Source: Chitinophagaceae bacterium (GTDB taxonomy: Bacteria; Bacteroidota; Bacteroidia; Chitinophagales; Chitinophagaceae). Taken from it: DNA of 64,000 nucleotides. Numbering within the stretch: position 1 is the stretch's first letter; every line of letters begins with the position of its first letter. Below, piece after piece: positions 10,235 through 18,489 of this stretch. The stretch covers positions 202,206 through 266,205 of the forward strand of contig JADJTY010000015.1 of the NCBI GenBank assembly GCA_016710935.1, read 5' to 3'. The translations under genes were made by a program, and so were the position numbers. The notes under the pieces are model-generated. The model was not told the origin of the DNA. It searched no databases and saw nothing but the letters and a program-made list of their open reading frames with translations.

Positions 10235-12699
10235 TACTTTGCTTTTATATTTCCTGCTGCAAGCACCATCCTTAACTCTCCATAACTGATATCTTTTGGC
10301 AAATTATCGATTAAGGTCTTATGGCTGGCTATGCCATGTTTAGCGGCTGCATCCTGTATTAATTTTTGCTTTTTCTTATCAACCAGTTCATTGACGTCAA
10401 TCTCTCCGCTACCAACAAAATGAGCCAGGTGCCCCTCAATAGTGCTGATTGATAAATTCCTTTCTTTGGCAATGGAGGAAATGTCTTTAGTGGTCCTATA
10501 TAACTGGAAAGAAACGGTTTTGGTATCTGTTTTAGATTCAGTATTTTTTGGTTTTCTTTCTCTTTTAGGATTTCCGGCCTTCGCATTCATATTGGTTTCC
10601 AGGCCATGTCTTTCACAAAAACTTACAACCGCTTCCAGGATCTCATCACCATATTTTTCAGCCTTTGCTTTACCAAATCCACCTATCTGCATCAGGTCTT
10701 TTTTAGTTAGCGGCAGGTAGGTGGCAATTTCCTGTAAAGAAGTTTGGTTTGCCACCATGTAAATTGGCTGGTCTGTTTCTTTACAAACCATGTTTCGCCA
10801 GCGTTTTAATGTGTCATACAACTCAGCATTGGAAAGATCAGTAACAATATCCTTTGTCTCCACCGCATAGCAGGTTAAATTGAATTTTTGCTGAACATAT
10901 TTTAATTTATGCTGTAAAAAACCGGTGACAGAAAAAGGCTGTTTGCAATATTGCAGATAAAAATTAGTGTTGTATAATGCCAGTGCCAGTTCATGTAGTT
11001 TTTCATTTATAGGTGCAGCAGCCTCTTTATGCTCGGTACTAACCGGGTGCGATTTTAATTCACGTATATAACTTTCAAACTTTGGAATAAAATGATTGGC
11101 AGCATCAGAAATTCTTTTTTGAAGCCCGGTATTATTTTCAATCACGGCCTCTTCTTTCATTAAAAAAGAAATATGCCCGATAAATTTTAATCCAACTTCT
11201 TTATCTGCTGCAAGGTGTTGCCGAAAATTCTCTACCCAGTTTTTTGAGTCGGCATTTAATTTATCCAGGTGCTGCTGTATTTGAAAACCTAATTGTTCAA
11301 TACCGGAAACCGCTTCTCCAAATGAAAAGATATCTTCCAGTAATTGTTGTGTATATAATTGCCGGGCACCTGCAAAACGATCAGGTAATGAGCCTTTATA
11401 GGAAAGTGACTGCTGGCCTTTAATAACATTTTCATTACTGTGAATGGCCGAGGGTGCAATTTTACTAAGCAATACAATGCCAGCCAAGCTGGTGCAACGG
11501 CTTAAGGCTACATAAACCTGCCCGCTGCTGAAAGCTGCTCCGGCATCAATCATCACTTTTTCAAAAGTAAGTCCCTGGCTTTTGTGTATGGTGATGGCCC
11601 AGGCAAGGCGTAGCGGATACTGGGTAAAAGTTCCAAGGGTTTCCTGTTCCAGTTTTCCGTCTGCCCGATTCAGGGTGTAACGGCTGTTCTCCCAGGTATC
11701 TTTACCTACTTCAATTTCATTGCTGTCGCAATCAACAATGATCTTATCTTTTCTTAATTCTTTTACTACGCCGATCTTACCATTATAATAGCGCCTTTGA
11801 ATAAGGTCGTTCTTCAAGAACATAACCTGTGCGCCTTCTTTCAAACTCAATTCAAAATCTACCGGATACATATGCTCAGGAAAATCGTCTTCAACCGCGG
11901 CTTTGTAATTAAAACCTGCGCCGTTTAATTTGTATAATTCCTGTTCATTGATCTGGTCGGCCTGTTTGTTGTGAGAGGTGAGAGTTATATACTTTTCATC
12001 CCGTTCTGGTCTGAATGTTGGATCATATCTTAAATGCAGATCCTCAAAATCATCTGCATCCATGTGATTGTTTCGAACCTTGTTTAAAAGTCTTACAAAG
12101 CTATCTTCCTTCTGCCTGTAAATTTTATTGAGTTCAATCAGCAGGGGCAATTGTTCCTTTATGGCCAGACTGTCAAAAAAGAAAGGCGACTCGTAATATT
12201 CATTTAAAATACTCCACTCCTGGTTTTGGGCCACCGGTGGTAACTGGTGAAGATCGCCGATGCATAATAATTGTACGCCGCCAAAAGGTAAGTGATAATT
12301 TCTTCGGGTATGTCTTAAAATGGTGTCAATGGCGTCCATCACATCGCAACGCACCATGCTGATCTCATCAATTACCAGCAGCTCCATTTTACGCAACAGT
12401 TGCTGCCGTTGTTTATTCTGCCTGATCTTTGCCAACAGATCTTCTTTATTATTTTTTGTTGGCAGAAAAGGATGAAAGGGTAACTGAAACAAACTGTGCA
12501 AAGTAACGCCACCGGCATTAATGGCAGCTACACCTGTGGGCGCAGCCACCACAATATTTTTGGTTGAATTTTCTTTCAGGTATTTCAGAAACGTGGTTTT
12601 ACCGGTTCCGGCTTTACCGGTGAGAAAAATATTTTCATTGGTCTCAGTTACAAAGCGATAAGCCAGGTCGAATATTTCGTTTCGTTCAATAGTAGCCAC
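10234..12699 (-). CDS. PIF1/RRM3-like helicase with HRDC and C-terminal helix-turn-helix domains
   Basis: An 821-residue protein. Residues 1-430 form an SF1B helicase core: Walker A FLTGKAGTGKTTFL (about residues 24-37), Walker B LLVIDEISMVR (about 108-118), the PPVAQ motif, and HKSQGLTFEKVMIDAG plus QVYVALSRC near 375-405, as in PIF1. Residues about 625-705 form an HRDC domain (LPLTKKDLMQIGGFGKAKAEKYG). The C-terminus carries a repeated winged or HTH_40-like element (TTKDISSIAKERNLSISTIEGHL). This architecture is widespread in Bacteroidota. It is the first gene of a two-helicase operon with the UvrD-like gene. PIF1 helicases act on G-quadruplexes and stalled forks; the exact role here is inferred. 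Confidence 0.9.
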   Translation of the reverse strand: MATIERNEIFDLAYRFVTETNENIFLTGKAGTGKTTFLKYLKENSTKNIVVAAPTGVAAINAGGVTLHSLFQLPFHPFLPTKNNKEDLLAKIRQNKQRQQLLRKMELLVIDEISMVRCDVMDAIDTILRHTRRNYHLPFGGVQLLCIGDLHQLPPVAQNQEWSILNEYYESPFFFDSLAIKEQLPLLIELNKIYRQKEDSFVRLLNKVRNNHMDADDFEDLHLRYDPTFRPERDEKYITLTSHNKQADQINEQELYKLNGAGFNYKAAVEDDFPEHMYPVDFELSLKEGAQVMFLKNDLIQRRYYNGKIGVVKELRKDKIIVDCDSNEIEVGKDTWENSRYTLNRADGKLEQETLGTFTQYPLRLAWAITIHKSQGLTFEKVMIDAGAAFSSGQVYVALSRCTSLAGIVLLSKIAPSAIHSNENVIKGQQSLSYKGSLPDRFAGARQLYTQQLLEDIFSFGEAVSGIEQLGFQIQQHLDKLNADSKNWVENFRQHLAADKEVGLKFIGHISFLMKEEAVIENNTGLQKRISDAANHFIPKFESYIRELKSHPVSTEHKEAAAPINEKLHELALALYNTNFYLQYCKQPFSVTGFLQHKLKYVQQKFNLTCYAVETKDIVTDLSNAELYDTLKRWRNMVCKETDQPIYMVANQTSLQEIATYLPLTKKDLMQIGGFGKAKAEKYGDEILEAVVSFCERHGLETNMNAKAGNPKRERKPKNTESKTDTKTVSFQLYRTTKDISSIAKERNLSISTIEGHLAHFVGSGEIDVNELVDKKKQKLIQDAAAKHGIASHKTLIDNLPKDISYGELRMVLAAGNIKAK

Positions 12700-12726
12700 G
12701 TTATTGTTTTTTGGATGAAGAAAAAC

Positions 12727-12781
12727 TAAGCCTGCGGCTTAGTCAAGGTTAGCCACGGATTACACAGATTTGCACGGATGA
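12727..12781 (+). repeat. Left arm of ~50-bp inverted repeat flanking the GxxExxY gene
   Basis: The arm contains a small palindrome (AAGCCTGCGGCTTA) followed by GCCACGGATTACACAGATTT and GCACGGATGA. The reverse complement of almost the whole arm occurs at 13,247-13,299 on the other side of the GxxExxY gene. A related shorter palindrome lies at 14,260-14,340. Confidence 0.85.
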
Positions 12782-12796
12782 GATGCAAACGGGAAA

Positions 12797-13174
12797 TTAT
12801 AATACCAATCTTTTGAACTCGAGGTTTGATTTACCAAAATTAACTATTAAGCCTAATGAGCAACCGGATACTTTCATATAATATAATGTTTGTGCAATAA
12901 AATCATTTGATATGCCGTCTTTGGTTGCTTTTGCTTCAACAATTACACTACCCATCACAAAAAAATCGGCATAAAATTTATGTGGTAAAATTATTCCTTT
13001 GTAATTGATATCAAACTCTTTTTCTCTTGTAAAATCAATTTCACTTTCAGCAAATTCAATTTGCATAGCATCTTTATAAACTATCTCTAAAAAGCCATGG
13101 CCTAAAAAGGTATGAACCCTCATACAGCCCCCAATAATACCATAGCTTATATCTTCATGAATAAGTTGTGGCAT
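12797..13174 (-). CDS. GxxExxY protein
   Basis: The 125-residue product belongs to the GxxExxY family: the signature is GFLEIVY at about residues 26-32, preceded by the usual I.G....VH..LG.G pattern. The later FYADFFVMGSVIVEAKA has the D...E-x-K spacing of PD-(D/E)xK nuclease folds, to which the family is thought to be related. No confirmed function is known. The gene is enclosed by long inverted repeats (12,727-12,781 and 13,247-13,299), giving a unit of about 570 bp that looks capable of having moved as a block. Such genes are often scattered in multiple copies in Bacteroidota, which fits. Confidence 0.85.
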   Translation of the reverse strand: MPQLIHEDISYGIIGGCMRVHTFLGHGFLEIVYKDAMQIEFAESEIDFTREKEFDINYKGIILPHKFYADFFVMGSVIVEAKATKDGISNDFIAQTLYYMKVSGCSLGLIVNFGKSNLEFKRLVL

Positions 13175-13246
13175 AATATCTCAAAACTTTAAAATTTAAA
13201 AAAGGCCACGGACCACACTTATTAACACAGATCTTTCTTTTGTATT

Positions 13247-13299
13247 TCATCCGTGCAAATCTGTGTAATCCGTGGCTAAAAGTTTAAGCCGTAGGCTTA
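13247..13299 (-). repeat. Right arm of ~50-bp inverted repeat flanking the GxxExxY gene
   Basis: CATCCGTGCAAATCTGTGTA followed by ATCCGTGGCTAA and TAAGCCGTAGGCTTA is the reverse complement of the arm at 12,727. Its distal palindrome overlaps the last codons and stop of ssb. An additional related sequence (GGCCACGGACCACAC) lies just inside, at 13,204. Confidence 0.85.
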
Positions 13300-13631
13300 T
13301 CACCTCCAAACATCAACAACTCATTTACCTCTACTTCGGTGATATACTTTTTGTTACCCTCCTTATCAGTGTAACTGCGGTTGATGAGTTTGCCTTCAAC
13401 GGCTACTTCTTTACCCTTGGTTAAATACTTTTCGGCAATTTCTGCCACTTTACCCCAGGCAACCAGGTTGTGCCAGGTGGTTTCTGTTACTTTTTCGCCT
13501 TTGGCGTTGCGGTAGCTCTCGTTGGTGGCTACGCTGAAACGTGCCAGCTTTTTACCGCTTTCGGTTGTTTTTACTTCTGGTGCGTTGCCCAGGTTACCAA
13601 TCAATTGAACTTTGTTTTTTAATGCGTACAT
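13284..13631 (-). CDS. ssb: Single-stranded DNA-binding protein, short form
   Basis: The 115-residue product is an OB-fold SSB: NKVQLIGNLGNAPEV at the start, then FSVATNESY and WHNLVAWGKVAEIAEKYLTKGKEVAVEGKL, all hallmark SSB segments. It binds single-stranded DNA in replication and repair. The acidic C-terminal tip (DDDIPF type) that recruits partner proteins is absent: the protein stops shortly after the OB fold with GGDKPTA. Those last codons are encoded inside the palindromic inverted repeat next to the GxxExxY gene, so the tail may have been replaced when that repeat arrived. Alternatively this is simply the short SSB paralogue common in Bacteroidota. Confidence 0.92.
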   Translation of the reverse strand: MYALKNKVQLIGNLGNAPEVKTTESGKKLARFSVATNESYRNAKGEKVTETTWHNLVAWGKVAEIAEKYLTKGKEVAVEGKLINRSYTDKEGNKKYITEVEVNELLMFGGDKPTA

Positions 13632-13650
13632 GTTTTTTCGTTTTGCTTGG

Positions 13651-13674
13651 CCGCCATAGCCTTGGCGAAGGCGG
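13651..13674. repeat. REP-like palindrome
   Basis: CCGCCATAGCCTTGGCGAAG plus GCGG is an imperfect palindrome of a kind often seen between Bacteroidota genes. It lies in the ssb leader region. Confidence 0.55.
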
Positions 13675-13862
13675 ACAATTGTTAAAAATTAATTTATTTC
13701 AACCAACCGGTTTTGACGTCATTTCCGATTGACAATGCAAAGATGGGGTTGCCAAAAAGCGATACCCGGAGATTATCCCTTTACTTCCCTGTATAACCGT
13801 ATGTAAACGGGTGTATTGAAAATGTTTTGTATATTTATTATATCCAAACCCTTATCCATACT

Positions 13863-14237
13863 ATGTTACACGAAAAAGAAAACAAAACCTGTCTTTTTTG
13901 CGAAAAGGCAGTAAAGGGCCGCAGCGATAAAAAATTTTGCGACGATTATTGCCGGGCAGCCTACAATAATGAATTGAAGAGTGCAGCCAACAACAACATA
14001 CGCAACGTAAACAATGCCCTTGGTAAAAACCGCCGCATACTGGAAAGCCTGCTGCCCCAGGGAGAAGCAACTGCAAAAGCCAGCCGCGATAAACTGATTG
14101 AAAAAGGGTTTCAGTTTAAATACCACACACATATATATCATACCAAAACCGACAAGACCTATTTTTATTGTTATGAGTATGGGTATTTACCGCTGGAGAA
14201 TAACTGGTATTTAATTGTGAAGCGGAACGAAGAGTGA
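13863..14237 (+). CDS. Small protein with N-terminal zinc-ribbon (CxxC...CxxxC) motif
   Basis: About 124 residues from the ATG at 13,863; an in-frame ATG at 13,827 would add 12 AT-rich codons (YIYYIQTLIHT) and is less likely. The N-terminus has CLFCEKAVKGRSDKKFCDDY with a further C, a zinc-ribbon pattern like that of DUF2116-type proteins. The rest is basic and helical, ending in a beta-rich segment (YHTHIYHTKTDKTYFYCYEYG). It is common as an uncharacterised protein in Chitinophagaceae-like genomes. Zinc binding is suggested by the cysteines; nothing more can be said about function. Confidence 0.75.
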   Translation: MLHEKENKTCLFCEKAVKGRSDKKFCDDYCRAAYNNELKSAANNNIRNVNNALGKNRRILESLLPQGEATAKASRDKLIEKGFQFKYHTHIYHTKTDKTYFYCYEYGYLPLENNWYLIVKRNEE

Positions 14238-14259
14238 TATGCCTTCGGCAAAAAATGTT

Positions 14260-14340
14260 GCCACAGATTGCACAAAATGGACAGAAAAATGCAGCATAAT
14301 TTCAAAAAGAAAAATTTGTGTAATCGGTGCATTCCGTGGC
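14260..14340. repeat. Imperfect palindrome of the GCCACGGATT family
   Basis: GCCACAGATTGCACA at one end and TGCATTCCGTGGC at the other form an imperfect inverted repeat related to the arms around the GxxExxY gene. It sits between the zinc-ribbon gene and the T9SS adhesin-like gene and may act as a terminator. Confidence 0.6.
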
Positions 14341-14437
14341 AAATCCATTTCTGTGATTCTCCGCAGGATGCTGTGCATGTGATTCCCGAAAATGTCTGGA
14401 CAGGTCAGTGGCAATGATGTACTTTTGCAGATTAATT

Positions 14438-16384
14438 ATGAAATTGGGATTGTTTTTAAATAGAACCGCAGGGATTATTTTTTCACTTGCAGGCATGGTT
14501 TGCTTTTCGCAGCAAGCCCGTGCACAATGTGCCACCCCTGTTACTGTTTTCCCATACACCGAAGGCTTTGAAACAACGAATGGCAACTGGACAACAGGCG
14601 GTACCGTCAGCGACTGGGCATGGGGCACACCAGCCAAAACCGTTATTAATAGTGCAGCTACCGGTACAAAGTGCTGGATAGTTGGCGGACTTTCAACAAG
14701 CAGTTATAACGATGGAGAAAGGTCGTGGTTGCAAAGCCCCTGTTTTGATTTTACAACACTTCAGTATCCTCATATAGCTTTTAATGTTTTTTGGGAGATG
14801 GAACAGCGATTTGATGGCGCAGGCTTTCAATACTCAACCGACCTGGGAGCTACCTGGTCAAATGTGGGTGCTGTATCTGAACCGGCTAACTGTTTAAATA
14901 GTAACTGGTTCAATTTTTCACCCATTACCAATATGAACGGCCTTGCAACTGTAAGAGATGGATGGTCGGGTACTATACGGCCTACAGCCACACCCTGCCT
15001 GGGGGGCAATGGAAGCGGTGGTTGGGTAAATGCACAACATAGTTTGATCAATCTTGCCGGTACACCAAACGTTATTTTTCGTTTTATTTTTGGTGCGGGC
15101 ACAACATGTAATGCATACGATGGCTTTGCGGTTGATGATATTGTTATTGGCGAAGCCCCGCCAAATAATGCATCATTTACTTACTCCTGTACCAATAACA
15201 ATACAGTAGCTTTTAACAATACATCAATACTTTGCCCGCAACTTAGCTGGGATTTTGGAGATCCTGCATCCGGTGCAAATAATACATCTACCCTTGCAAA
15301 CCCCACACATACATTTAGCGGACCGGGTCAATACGCAGTTACATTAACAGCAACAGGCCCGGGAAATGGACCTTCTACTTCTCCCCCGCAAACCATCAAT
15401 ATACTTGGTGTAACAACATTTGTAACCGGTAATAATTGTGCAGGTGATAATACCGGAACTGCAACAGCCATTGTAACTCCGATGGCGGCAGGACCATTCT
15501 TTCACAGTTGGAACACAATGCCCCCACAAACAACACCTGCTATTACCGGCCTTACAACAGGAACTTACACGGTTACAGTTAATGCAATAAACAGCTGCCA
15601 AACCACCGCCACAGCCATTATTACCGCACCGGCTGCATTGGCACATACCGTAAATATTATACAACCGGGCTGCGGAATTTTAACCGGCACCGCAACCGTT
15701 AATGAAACCGGTGGCACTCCACCCTATACATACGCATGGTCTCCATCGGGTGGCAGCGGGCCAACCGCCAGCGGACTGGCACCCGGCAACTATACCGTTA
15801 CCGTTACCGACAGCAAAGCATGTTTTGAAAATATTAATATTAATATAGCAACAGCTGCTACGCCAACCATCAGCATTACCAATAAAAAAGATGCAAGTTG
15901 TTTTGGTGAAAAAGACGGCAGTGCAACAGCCCTGGCAAGCGGCGGCAACCCGCCTTATACCTATAGCTGGAATACCTTGCCCGCACAAAATACCGCAACC
16001 GCCACAAACCTTGCTGCAGGTATGTATACCGTTACTGCAACGGATAATACCGGTGGTTGTGTTGTATCAACCCAGGTACAAATTACTGAACCACCACAAG
16101 GCAGTTGCGGCGATGTGTTTTTCCCAAATGCGTTTACTCCCAATGGTGATGCCCTCAACCCCGACTTTGGCGCTTTTGGAAATGTGGCCGCCATCAGCAA
16201 TTATCTATTACATATTTACAACCGCTATGGCCAACTTGTTTTTTATACCCGCAACCCTTCTGTAAGATGGGATGGTTTGTACAAAGGCAAACAGCTAAGT
16301 GGCAGTTATGTATGGGTGGCCAGCTTTATGTATAAGGGTACTATTAAAAGAGAAGAGCAGGGATCGGTATTGATCATCAGGTAA
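14438..16384 (+). CDS. T9SS type B secreted protein with PKD domain and SprB-like repeats
   Basis: About 648 residues from ATG 14,438; an in-frame ATG at 14,408 adds ten residues ahead of the signal peptide LFLNRTAGIIFSLAG...QARA. Residues 25-240 form a MAM/jelly-roll-like domain (SWLQSPCFDFTTLQYPHIAF). A PKD domain follows (LSWDFGDP...HTFSGPGQYAVTLTATG). Three SprB-like repeats come next, each with C.G...G.A.A...GG..PY.Y.W and TGTYTVTV. The last ~85 residues are a gliding-motility-associated type B sorting domain (FFPNAFTPNGDALNPDF ... IYNRYGQLVF ... WDG...SGSYVW). The protein should be exported by the T9SS and anchored or released at the cell surface. A possible TAnnTTTG promoter element (TACTTTTG) lies at 14,420, very close to the start. 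Confidence 0.9.
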   Translation: MKLGLFLNRTAGIIFSLAGMVCFSQQARAQCATPVTVFPYTEGFETTNGNWTTGGTVSDWAWGTPAKTVINSAATGTKCWIVGGLSTSSYNDGERSWLQSPCFDFTTLQYPHIAFNVFWEMEQRFDGAGFQYSTDLGATWSNVGAVSEPANCLNSNWFNFSPITNMNGLATVRDGWSGTIRPTATPCLGGNGSGGWVNAQHSLINLAGTPNVIFRFIFGAGTTCNAYDGFAVDDIVIGEAPPNNASFTYSCTNNNTVAFNNTSILCPQLSWDFGDPASGANNTSTLANPTHTFSGPGQYAVTLTATGPGNGPSTSPPQTINILGVTTFVTGNNCAGDNTGTATAIVTPMAAGPFFHSWNTMPPQTTPAITGLTTGTYTVTVNAINSCQTTATAIITAPAALAHTVNIIQPGCGILTGTATVNETGGTPPYTYAWSPSGGSGPTASGLAPGNYTVTVTDSKACFENININIATAATPTISITNKKDASCFGEKDGSATALASGGNPPYTYSWNTLPAQNTATATNLAAGMYTVTATDNTGGCVVSTQVQITEPPQGSCGDVFFPNAFTPNGDALNPDFGAFGNVAAISNYLLHIYNRYGQLVFYTRNPSVRWDGLYKGKQLSGSYVWVASFMYKGTIKREEQGSVLIIR

Positions 16385-16570
16385 GTCCTTTCTATACTTT
16401 ATTTTAAACTTCAGTTCCGGAAACAAAAACTGCCCATCAAAGAATCACGCAATTTTTTTCCATAATTGTGTAAGACAGTTTCAGGTAGATAATTATATCT
16501 TACCTCCCGGTAATATTGTAAAGGCATTGTTTTTACAAACCAATTAATTTAACTGACAAAAAATCTAACA

Positions 16571-17158
16571 ATGAAAAAAATCAAGCAAATACTCATGTTC
16601 GGTAGCTTGTTATCTGTACTTATTTTTACAGCCTGCAGCAACAACGAAAAGAAAGAAAACACTGTCGCAACTACCGAAAATACGGAAGTAAATTCATCAC
16701 AAGCTGCTGCAGCAATAGCTACACTAACAACCACAGTGCCCGATACAACACTTAGCGGTACTGCAGAATTTATGCAAGAAAACGGGAAGGTTAAAATGAT
16801 ATTAAACATCACCTGTTTAACCATGGCCAATAAAAGCGTGGCAGTTCATTTGCACGAAATGGGCGATTGTGGCGATATGGGTAAAATGGCACACGGCCAT
16901 TGGAACCCCACCAACCAGCAACACGGCAAATGGGGCAGCAGTAGTTTTCACAGCGGTGATATCGGCAATGTAAGTTTAGATGCTGCAGGCAAAGGAACAT
17001 TAGAAATGGAAACAGATCTGTGGAGTATGGGAGGCGATGAAAAAACAAATATTTTGAACAGGTCGGTGATAGTGCATAGTGGCGTAGATGATTTTACAAC
17101 CCAGCCTACCGGTAATGCCGGGTCACGCATTGGCTGCGGTGTTATCACAAAAAAATAA
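16571..17158 (+). CDS. sodC: Lipoprotein Cu/Zn superoxide dismutase
   Basis: The 195-residue product begins with a lipoprotein signal (LSVLIFTACSNN; lipidated Cys C22), so it is membrane-anchored outside the cytoplasm. It converts superoxide to hydrogen peroxide and oxygen. Metal ligands are visible: H93 and H95 in VHLHEMGDC, H110, H118, H127 and D130 in HGHWNPTNQQHGKWGSSSFH..D, and H169 in VIVHSGVDD. The disulfide pair C100/C189 and the active-site Arg R186 (GSRIGCGV) are also present. The segment between signal and domain is Asn/Thr/Ala-rich and looks like a linker. It is a stand-alone gene with a terminator at 17,178. Confidence 0.95.
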   Translation: MKKIKQILMFGSLLSVLIFTACSNNEKKENTVATTENTEVNSSQAAAAIATLTTTVPDTTLSGTAEFMQENGKVKMILNITCLTMANKSVAVHLHEMGDCGDMGKMAHGHWNPTNQQHGKWGSSSFHSGDIGNVSLDAAGKGTLEMETDLWSMGGDEKTNILNRSVIVHSGVDDFTTQPTGNAGSRIGCGVITKK

Positions 17159-17177
17159 TTACGGTTATTGAATTGAA

Positions 17178-17237
17178 TACCGGCAGGCAGGTTATTGGCA
17201 AATTGATTGCTCCAAACTGCCAGCCGGTATTTTTTTT
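17178..17237 (+). terminator. Rho-independent terminator of sodC
   Basis: TACCGGCAGGCAG pairs imperfectly with CTGCCAGCCGGTA around a ~30-base loop and is followed by a run of eight T. It ends the sodC transcript before the toxin-antitoxin operon. Confidence 0.8.
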
Positions 17238-17274
17238 GTAACTTTAGCCTATAAGTTTATAAAAACTATATTCA

Positions 17275-17520
17275 ATGACAACTTTAGCCATTCGTCAGCA
17301 ATTACATAGCTACCTGGAAGTAGCCGACGACAAAAAAATAAAAGCCATCTATACTATGATGGAAGATGAAATAAAAGAAAGGGCTGTTGAGTATACCGAT
17401 GATTTTAAAGCAGAGCTTGACAGAAGACAAACCGCATACAAAAACGGAAAGGCTAAAATAATTACAGCCGGGGAAAGCAAAAAAAGAATTCAGAAAATTT
17501 TAAAAGCAGCAGGCAGGTAA
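17275..17520 (+). CDS. Antitoxin-like small protein of a RelE/ParE-type pair
   Basis: An 81-residue, highly charged helical protein (RQQLHSYLEVADDKKIKAIY, then ELDRRQTAYKNGKAK). It resembles the small addiction-module antitoxins found upstream of RelE/ParE toxins in Bacteroidota, whose C-terminal tail neutralises the toxin. The stop overlaps the toxin start by one base (TAATG), the usual coupling in toxin-antitoxin operons. No DNA-binding motif is obvious. The assignment rests mainly on size, charge and neighbour. Confidence 0.8.
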   Translation: MTTLAIRQQLHSYLEVADDKKIKAIYTMMEDEIKERAVEYTDDFKAELDRRQTAYKNGKAKIITAGESKKRIQKILKAAGR

Positions 17521-17819
17521 TGGCTTTTAAATATATACTGCTTGAAGGTGCCCAGATAGATTATGAAGAATCATTGCAATGGTATACAGTAAGAAGTGGT
17601 ACGGCAGCAGTAAATTTTATAAAAGCAATGGAAGCTGCCATGAACCTGATTTGTGCAAACCCAAAAAGATGGCGCAACAAATACAAAAATTATCACGAAC
17701 TAGGATTAAGAAAATATCCCTTCTCAATTATCTACATTATTGACGCAGAAAAAGAACTGGTTATTGTAACATCTGTTTATCATCACAGGCGAACTCCTAA
17801 AAAAAGGTATAATAAATAA
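17520..17819 (+). CDS. RelE/ParE family toxin
   Basis: A 99-residue protein with the ParE/RelE pattern: A..DYEESLQWY near the N-terminus, ANPKRWRNKYKNYHELGLRKYPFSIIYII in the middle, and VIVTSVYHHRRTPKKRY at the end (the conserved HxxRxP of ParE toxins). It would block gyrase (ParE type) or cleave mRNA on ribosomes (RelE type); sequence alone leans toward ParE. It is translationally coupled to the upstream antitoxin and is a chromosomal pair well outside the cassette array described below. Confidence 0.88.
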   Translation: MAFKYILLEGAQIDYEESLQWYTVRSGTAAVNFIKAMEAAMNLICANPKRWRNKYKNYHELGLRKYPFSIIYIIDAEKELVIVTSVYHHRRTPKKRYNK

Positions 17820-17823
17820 ATTA

Positions 17824-17982
17824 TTACCCCAGCTTACCCGTTAACAAATTTTTATACAATTCATTCTCCTTTTTAAGATCAGCGATCTGCTGCTGTAGTT
17901 CCAACTCTATCTCTGTTGGTTGCTGTAAAGGAAATTCATCGGATAAACGGGCAAAGAAATCATACTCCAATATTTCGCCCAT
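17824..17982 (-). pseudogene. Small ORF, possible C-terminal remnant of an XRE-type regulator
   Basis: Fifty-two codons (MGEILEYDFFARL...LKKENELYKNLLTGKLG) end in a short coiled coil. This resembles the tail found after the helix-turn-helix in small XRE regulators, but the DNA-binding part is missing upstream. It lies convergent to the toxin gene, 5 bp away. It may be a decayed remnant or a genuine small protein. Confidence 0.35.
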
Positions 17983-18086
17983 TTTTTTTCCACAGTATGG
18001 CCGAAGAGGTATATTAAAAATTAGTAGTTTGAAGAAGAAGGGTTGTGTATATTAGAGGTAATTTTCAAGGTTAAAAACTTTTTCAA

Positions 18087-18470
18087 ATGAGAACATTAAC
18101 TAACTTCTTATTATGCCTGGTACTTATTTCATTGTATAGCTGCAGCGGTTCAGACACTTACAGGGGCGCCTGGAAAGCAATTAATGAAAAAGGAGAAAAA
18201 TTTGAAATAAATTTCGAGGCAAAAGATTTCACTATAAAAGACAGTACCGGCAAGACAGACACCTACAAATACAAGCAGAATGCTGTTTCCATAAAAAATT
18301 CTATTGAAACCTATGGCATCCAGGTAAGTGATGGAAAATCCTATCAAATAAATTTTCCGATTGCCAATGATGAAACTAAGGGTGTTATCAAAGATGCAGC
18401 AGGCAGGCCCCTTTATATAATTGGCAGATCAGGGTATGTACAATATGAAGAAATTTATGGCCTGAAATAA
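18087..18470 (+). CDS. Hypothetical lipoprotein
   Basis: The 127-residue product begins with a lipoprotein signal (LLCLVLISLYSCSG; Cys at residue 19). The mature part is a small beta-rich domain (YRGAWKAINEKGEKFEINFE ... TKGVIKDAAGRPLYIIGR) that resembles lipocalin-like or refolding-type lipoproteins only in overall pattern. I do not recognise a named family. It precedes the M23 peptidase gene by 19 bp and is probably co-transcribed with it. Confidence 0.75.
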   Translation: MRTLTNFLLCLVLISLYSCSGSDTYRGAWKAINEKGEKFEINFEAKDFTIKDSTGKTDTYKYKQNAVSIKNSIETYGIQVSDGKSYQINFPIANDETKGVIKDAAGRPLYIIGRSGYVQYEEIYGLK

Positions 18471-18489
18471 AATTAATTAAACCACACTA

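Noticed and set aside
13827..13862. Upstream ATG start for the zinc-ribbon protein
   Set aside because: It adds an AT-rich segment not expected in the family; the ATG at 13,863 directly precedes the conserved part.
17275..17819. The toxin-antitoxin pair at 17.3 kb as part of the cassette array
   Set aside because: No AAC...GTT repeat lies on either side; it is an ordinary chromosomal operon.
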